A stretch of DNA of 64,000 bases from Liolophura sinensis. Its lineage: Eukaryota > Mollusca > Polyplacophora > Chitonida > Chitonidae. Shown here one piece after another: positions 59,160-64,000 of the stretch (within the stretch, counting starts at the first letter, position 1; every line of letters starts with the position of its first letter). The DNA is taken from contig NC_088296.1 in the NCBI RefSeq assembly GCF_032854445.1, positions 20,327,853 through 20,391,852 on the forward strand, read 5' to 3'. The notes beneath the pieces are model-generated. The model was given only the letters and a program-made list of their open reading frames with translations. It had not been told where the DNA came from and did no database searches. The translations under genes were made by a program, and so were the position numbers.

Positions 59160-60205
59160 ATATGTACGGCATACAGCTGCTGCACTTCATTAAGCCCCTG
59201 AACAGCACACACACGCTGTATTCCGTCAAGCGTGAGAACAACACACAAGAGCTGCATTCCAAGCTCTAGAACTGCAGACAAAAGCTGTATTCCATTAGGC
59301 ACCAGAACTGCATACAAGAGCTGTATTCCACCAAGCGTCAGAACAGCATGTAACAACAGTATTCTATCAAGCGTCAGAACAGCGTAAAAGAGTTGAGTTC
59401 CATCAAGCGTCAGGGCAGCATACAAAAGCTGTATTCCACCAAGCGTCAGAGCAGCATACAAAAGCTGTATTTCACGAAGGATCAAAACAGCATACAGCAG
59501 CCTTATTCCACCAAGGATCAGAACACCATACAAAAGCTGTATTCCACCAAGCGCCAGAACAGCATACAACAGGTCATTCCATCAAGCGTCAAAACAGCAT
59601 ATAACAGCGGAAATCCACGAAGTGCCTTGTAGAACAGCATACAACAGCTATATTCCATCGAACGCCAGAACAGCATATAAGAGATGAATTAAGTCAAGCA
59701 GCAGGACAACATACAAGAGCTGAATCCAATCAAGCGTCAGGACAACATACAATAGCTGAAATCAGTCTAATGTCAGTATTTATTATTTATTTGATTGGTG
59801 TTTTACGCCGTACTCAAGAATATTTCATTTATAGTCTAATGTCAGAACAACATACAACAGTTGTATTCAATCAAGCGCCATAACAACATACAAGAGCTGA
59901 ATTCAATCAAGCGTTGGAACAGCAAATACAAGAGCTGAATTCAATCTGGCGTCGGAACAGCAAATACAAGAGCTAAATTCAGTCAGGCGTAGGAACAGCA
60001 AATACAAGAGCTGAATTCAACCTGGTGTCGGAACAGCAAATACAAGAGCTAAATTTAGTCAGGCGTCGGAACAGCAAATACCAGAGCTGAATTCAATCTG
60101 GTGTCGGAACAGCAAATACAAAAGCTGAATTGAATCTAGTGTCGGAAAAGCAAATACAAGAGCTAAATTCAGTCAGGCGTCGGAACAGCATACAAGAACT
60201 GAATG
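59160..60205 (+). repeat. 36-bp minisatellite, two subfamilies
   Basis: About 28 units of AAGCGTCAGAACAGCATACA followed by AGAGCTGTATTCCATC. Left of 59776 most units carry GCATACAA. Right of 59846 they carry GCAAATACAAGAGCTGAATT. The 36-base period keeps a 12-residue frame on the minus strand (59156-59569), an artefact. A SINE-A scrap interrupts it. Confidence 0.92.
59777..59832 (-). mobile_element. 56-bp 5'-truncated SINE-A inserted in the minisatellite
   Basis: TATTTATTATTTATTTGATT through TTTTACGCCGTACTCAAGAA to TTTCATTTAT is only the 3' end of SINE-A. It is flanked by the 13-base direct repeat AGTCTAATGTCAG at 59764-59776 and 59833-59845. Confidence 0.9.
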
Positions 60206-60249
60206 AATCGATCACGTAAAGAATGATGAAATAGGCCACTGATATTTTG

Positions 60250-60640
60250 TGTGTATCACCAGACAAGCTTGACCTTAGGAGCCTATGCAACTTACGTTTG
60301 GGCTCGTATAGTCTTAGCCTCAGATCTGTTGTGCGGTTCCTCACGCGGAGCTATTCAATCAGCGTTCAGGTGTTGGTTAGAATTAAGCTGTTAGCGTTAT
60401 GCTGTGCATACTTTAGATAAAGATAATGCATATATCATATATTAATTAGACACAAAGGTTGAGCCAGAGTTTTTACGTTTTCTGACATCCCTTCCTGCCT
60501 ACCATGCCTATTTACCGTGACCAAAGTGACCTCGGTGATGTCCAATATATCTGCACAAGGTTTGCGTGCGCTGTAGGCCTATAAGGAGTATGAGACGTGG
60601 CATCATTTTAAGCGCATGCGCTGTGGTTCGAGCGGGCCCT
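60250..60640 (+). repeat. dispersed/duplicated segment D, copy 2
   Basis: Diverged second copy of 56130-56470, about 4.1 kb downstream. It has no clear coding frame in common with copy 1. Confidence 0.7.
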
Positions 60641-60764
60641 GGGCCGATATAACTCGATAGGTCAGATTACAGGATTTCAGACATTCTTTATATGGTCTCT
60701 ACATTATTAAGGCGCTGAAAATGTTCAAAACACAGCTCGAGTAAACACCTGCATGATGTAAATT

Positions 60765-61000
60765 TATTCATTTATTTATTTAATTGGTGTTTCACGCCGT
60801 ACTCAAGAATATTTCACTTATACGACGGTGGCCAGCATTATGGTGGGAGGAAACCGGGGGAAACCCACGACAATCCGCAGGTTGCTGGCAAACCTTTCCA
60901 CGTTCGGCCGGAGAGGAAGCCAGCATGAGCTGGAGTTGAACGCACAGCAATCACATTGGTGAGAGGCTCCTGGGTCATTACGCTGCTGGATGCTATGTCA
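60765..61000 (-). mobile_element. SINE-A, nearly full length
   Basis: TTTATTTAATTGGTGTTTCA, CTTATACGACGGTGGCCAGC and GGAGGAAACCGGGGGAAACC to GAGGCTCCTGGGTCATTACG. The GCAGAGCCC part of the body is deleted. Confidence 0.9.
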
Positions 61001-61196
61001 GTATTGCAATGCTACAGCAGGTACTTACTTGTACGGTCTTTTTTTTTTTGTACATCTACTTCATTTGTTTTTACAAAGTATTGCAAGTATTTACAATTAT
61101 TTTTTCTGTCGTAGTATACGCACACTATTGTGCCTGTAACATATTAGGGCATTTTGTAAAGTGTAATTAGGTTTTCATGGTGAGATAGAAAAAATT

Positions 61197-61440
61197 TGTC
61201 TATTTATTTATTTGCTTAATGCTTACGCCGTACTCGAGAATATTGGACTCATATTATGGTTTGAGGAAACCGGGGAAAACCACAACCATGCACCCACAGG
61301 TTGCTGGAAGATTGTTTCCTACGTATCACCGGAGAGGAAGGCGACGTGAGCTGGACTTGAACTCACAGCGACTCCATCAGTGAGAGGCTTCAGTCATTGC
61401 ACTGTGCTATGGCACGCTAACCACTAGACCACATACACGT
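61197..61440 (-). mobile_element. SINE-A, diverged
   Basis: TTTATTTATTTGCTTAATGC, TTACGCCGTACTCGAGAATA, GCTGGACTTGAACTCACAGC and GGCACGCTAACCACTAGACC. Confidence 0.88.
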
Positions 61441-62269
61441 AGGACCCGACACAATAAAAAAAAGGTCAATCTGTGAAATTGCAAAGCTGGTCCCAATTTT
61501 TGCTCAACGTTCGACTATTCCAGTAGAATAATCCCAATTAAAAATTACTTGGATATAAAGATATTTTAAAATGTTGATAACAGAAGAAACATAAAAAAGC
61601 CGAATATTCAAGCTAGTATATAGAATTACACAGATCGTCACTTTGGCGATTCCGTTATGTCCATAGGGAGTTAAACATGTATAATTTTTCTGTAGCCTAA
61701 TTTAATAGTTGTCAGATTTTAGAAGGATAAGAAAAGCTGTTGCCGCAATAAATAAATAAATATTCCAAGGTAAATAAATCCATATGTAAGCCCTAAACCT
61801 TGTAATCTGTACATCTGTATAGACGTGCAGATGAGCTACAAAACAAAAACAAACAAAAAAAAAACAAAAAACAAAAAAAAAAAACATTGAAAAAGTAAAA
61901 ATAAAGAAATCGGTAAAATCGACCGAGATGATCACCGTTCTTCTTTACTAACAATGATTACGCAGGCCTGTCTCAGACCGTAAGTATCTGTGCTTCCATA
62001 TCAACACGCAAGCAATAACAAGATTGACCCCATTTTGCATTTCGTAATGCACATGTACGTATTATTATGTACGTACGTATTATGTACGTATAATACGTAT
62101 TGTATTTATGTGTTATTTGTGTGACTAAGCCCTGGTCATACATTATTAGCCTTGGTAACTGTTCCTCTCAATCTAGGCAGTCGTCAGTATTGCACTGAAA
62201 AAAGGCTAGATAATGTCCTGTTAATTTATTTAACACTACCATACATGTAGACTGCACTGCATGTGTACT
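61441..62269. other. unannotated AT-rich stretch
   Basis: A-rich tract at 61839-61885 and a TACGTACGTATTATGTACGT-type palindromic tract near 62050-62100. No gene was seen. Confidence 0.4.
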
Positions 62270-62503
62270 AGACAACCAAGACAGTGTGCGCATGTGCACT
62301 TACGCTCAATGCCGTGCCCGTGACGTCACACTGTGTACATGGATACGGGTGTCAGCGCGCACTTTGGCATCGTACAATCGGACAAATAGGCTTTTAACAA
62401 TGTTAGCAAAGTAAACACGCAATTGTTTGGGGTAGAGCTGCTAATGCAGTTTGAGTTTTACCATTCGGACGTGTTTCTTGCTGCATTTTCACCGTGTCAA
62501 TTG
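62270..62503 (+). promoter_or_regulatory. promoter and possible non-coding first exon of a downstream gene
   Basis: GTGCGCATGTGCAC (NRF1-like, 62286) and a full CRE, TGACGTCA (62321), lie in a locally CpG-richer segment. The segment then ends in a strong donor, CAATTG|GTAAGTGA, with the last exon base at 62503. No long frame is open before the donor, so it would be a 5' untranslated exon. Coding exons would lie beyond the window or in 62886-63089, where 67 codons starting MDDIQRSTADNNQKLEYIIQ are open. Confidence 0.4.
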
Positions 62504-63971
62504 GTAAGTGAAGCTGTTTTTATTCTCTGCCGGTTTCGGTGACACCTTCGAAACCTCAACAACAACACAACGTAGTGACGTAAGTGTTGTGTTTAAATTA
62601 GTACTGTCATGTTTTATTAAAGATTTTTCTTTAAGGGTTGGGAGAGGTGGTTGTTATATACGATTTTTAGTGATCTGACCGGGTGACCAAACGTTATATG
62701 TTGCAAAATTAACAATATTTAGTAGGTACTGATGAAGTTTCGCTTCATATCATGTAGGCCCCTATCAGCGGGTTGATGCATTAATTCGAGACCATGGATA
62801 TCCGGACACTTTATTCGTGTGAGGCAGCGGCAAGCAGACGACGAGGTGAAAGATAACATGGGAACATGTAGGGTACTGAAAAACAATGGATGATATTCAG
62901 AGAAGTACAGCTGATAATAACCAGAAATTAGAGTATATAATACAACAGCGCAATGTACACAGCATATATAATTATATGCTGTGTATTATATTAACTCCCA
63001 AAAAACGGCAAATGCCTGGATGTCCACGGTCTCAAATAGTTTTGCATATATTGCCATGTTTGCAAAGTGGTTATAATCAATTTCTCTGACTATGAATAAA
63101 ATCTTGGGATAGTCCATCTAAATGAACTCCATGTGCTATTTTAAAATGCTGACATTCATTGTGAGTCCATCCTCACCTCTTTCCCTCTCGTGTCATCCGC
63201 ACTCACTGCACCTAGCAGCTTATTTCTATACGTCATTTTTCCACGGAATCTCGAATACTGTCCTGTACATTTATTCTCCTCACCGGTGAAACTAATTAAC
63301 TCCCGTGGGATCACATTGACAGTACCGAGGCAGTACTGATCGCCTCATCAAAGACAGCCCTTTTGTAAGAAATGTCAGGTGACCTACTTGTATGTTTAAA
63401 ATGTAACTGAGTTTTGTCATTGAAATCCCCAGAAAACTCTTTTATTTCTATTGCATTCTGTGAACACTGCTTCAGTTTCCTTAATCCAACACAGAAGGGC
63501 ATAAAAAAAAACTTGTTGTTTTAATACAGTTGAGTTCGCGTGGCATCTGCACACACCTCATTGAGATCGATCCATCGAGTCAGCGTTCGGAAATCTGTAC
63601 CTAGTTTTTTGAGAGGAGGAGGTGGCCTCATTGTTGTACAATAAATGTCAGAGTTTTAAAATTGCACACTGAGTCCATCTAGATGGATCCTTAGATCATC
63701 AGCTACATATTAGGAGAGATCTCAGGCTATCCAAATCTTTCTCAGTACTGTTTGTATTAAGGAGCTGTAAGGTCTCTTTATAGATTGATAATAGTATTGT
63801 TACTTAATTGAGGAAAAATTAATAAAATATGAATTCTAAAAACAGCCACGTTTAATAATAATGGTGATCATTTATTCAATTGATTTGCTCTCAGTTGTCA
63901 TTAGTTACAATTTATGAAATCATTTGGCCCAGGATCATGGAGCTGACACCTACATCAACATCATCAACATT
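62504..63971. other. possible intron; nothing certain
   Basis: Apart from the open frame at 62886 and a hairpin at about 62957-62983 (ACAGCATATATAATTATATG followed by CTGTGT), no feature could be supported. Confidence 0.3.
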
Positions 63972-64000
63972 GATTTATTTATTATTTATTTGATTGGTGT
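63972..64000 (-). mobile_element. SINE-A, cut by the window end
   Basis: TTTATTTATTATTTATTTGA then TTGGTGT is the reverse tail and 3' end of another SINE-A. Confidence 0.8.

Noticed and set aside
59156-59569. 137-codon minus-strand frame with a 12-residue period
   Set aside because: The 36-bp minisatellite keeps phase by its length alone. The unit's substitutions are not biased to third positions as far as I can see.

Overview
This is a nuclear genomic window from an animal, most likely a mollusc or another lophotrochozoan. The evidence is AT-rich, intron-rich DNA, frequent ACATGTACATGT-type words, GT-AG introns, and heavy loading with tRNA-derived SINEs that end in AATAAA tails, foldback/MITE elements and minisatellites. 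No prokaryotic operon, phage, CRISPR array or insertion sequence is visible. The species cannot be fixed from the sequence alone. Most open reading frames of 60-230 codons here are shadows of SINEs or tandem repeats. || Genes. (1) MIC13/QIL1, a MICOS-complex subunit of the mitochondrial inner membrane, is assembled from four exons on the + strand (5269-10969). Every junction is GT-AG, phases agree, and the predicted protein has 109 residues. (2) A candidate secreted peptide precursor lies on the + strand. Its signal-peptide exon is at 29735-29834, the second exon at 52362-52469 and the last at 55089-55180. All junctions are phase 1 and the predicted protein has 99 residues. It ends in a GKR-processed segment carrying a Cys-x4-Cys ring. 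A second signal-peptide-like exon with the same phase lies at 35431-35506 inside the first intron. I do not recognise the peptide family. (3) CRE-rich, CpG-rich promoter-like segments lie at 28660-28830, 46861 and 62280-62503. The last ends in a strong splice donor and may be the first exon of a gene that continues beyond the window. || Layout. 1-5040: AT-rich DNA with one SINE and a possible minus-strand first exon divergent from MIC13. 5.2-11 kb: MIC13, with introns carrying two minisatellites, a 233-bp duplication on both sides of exon 3, and SINEs. 12.4-14.3 kb: 77-bp satellite. 14.4-17 kb: SINEs. 17.2-18.1 kb: 26-bp satellite. 19.8-24 kb: MITEs, a dead LINE reverse-transcriptase fragment and several SINEs. 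24.4-29 kb: two uncharacterised dispersed repeat families (called B and C here). 29.7-55.2 kb: the candidate peptide gene, whose 22.5-kb first intron holds microsatellites, a 44-bp satellite and many SINEs. 56-61.5 kb: SINEs, a duplicated segment and a 36-bp minisatellite. 62-64 kb: a promoter-like region and low-complexity DNA. || Recurring repeats, named for this report only: SINE-A (tRNA-like head, 3' end TTGAGTACGGCGTAAAACAC, AATAAA tail); SINE-B and SINE-C (tRNA-like head, 3' end with TTAAACCCCAAGCACTCACT or a relative); SINE-D (contains AACTTGCCAAAGGTCGGTGG); dispersed repeats B and C. Two of the minisatellites appear to be tandem amplifications of pieces of SINE-D.
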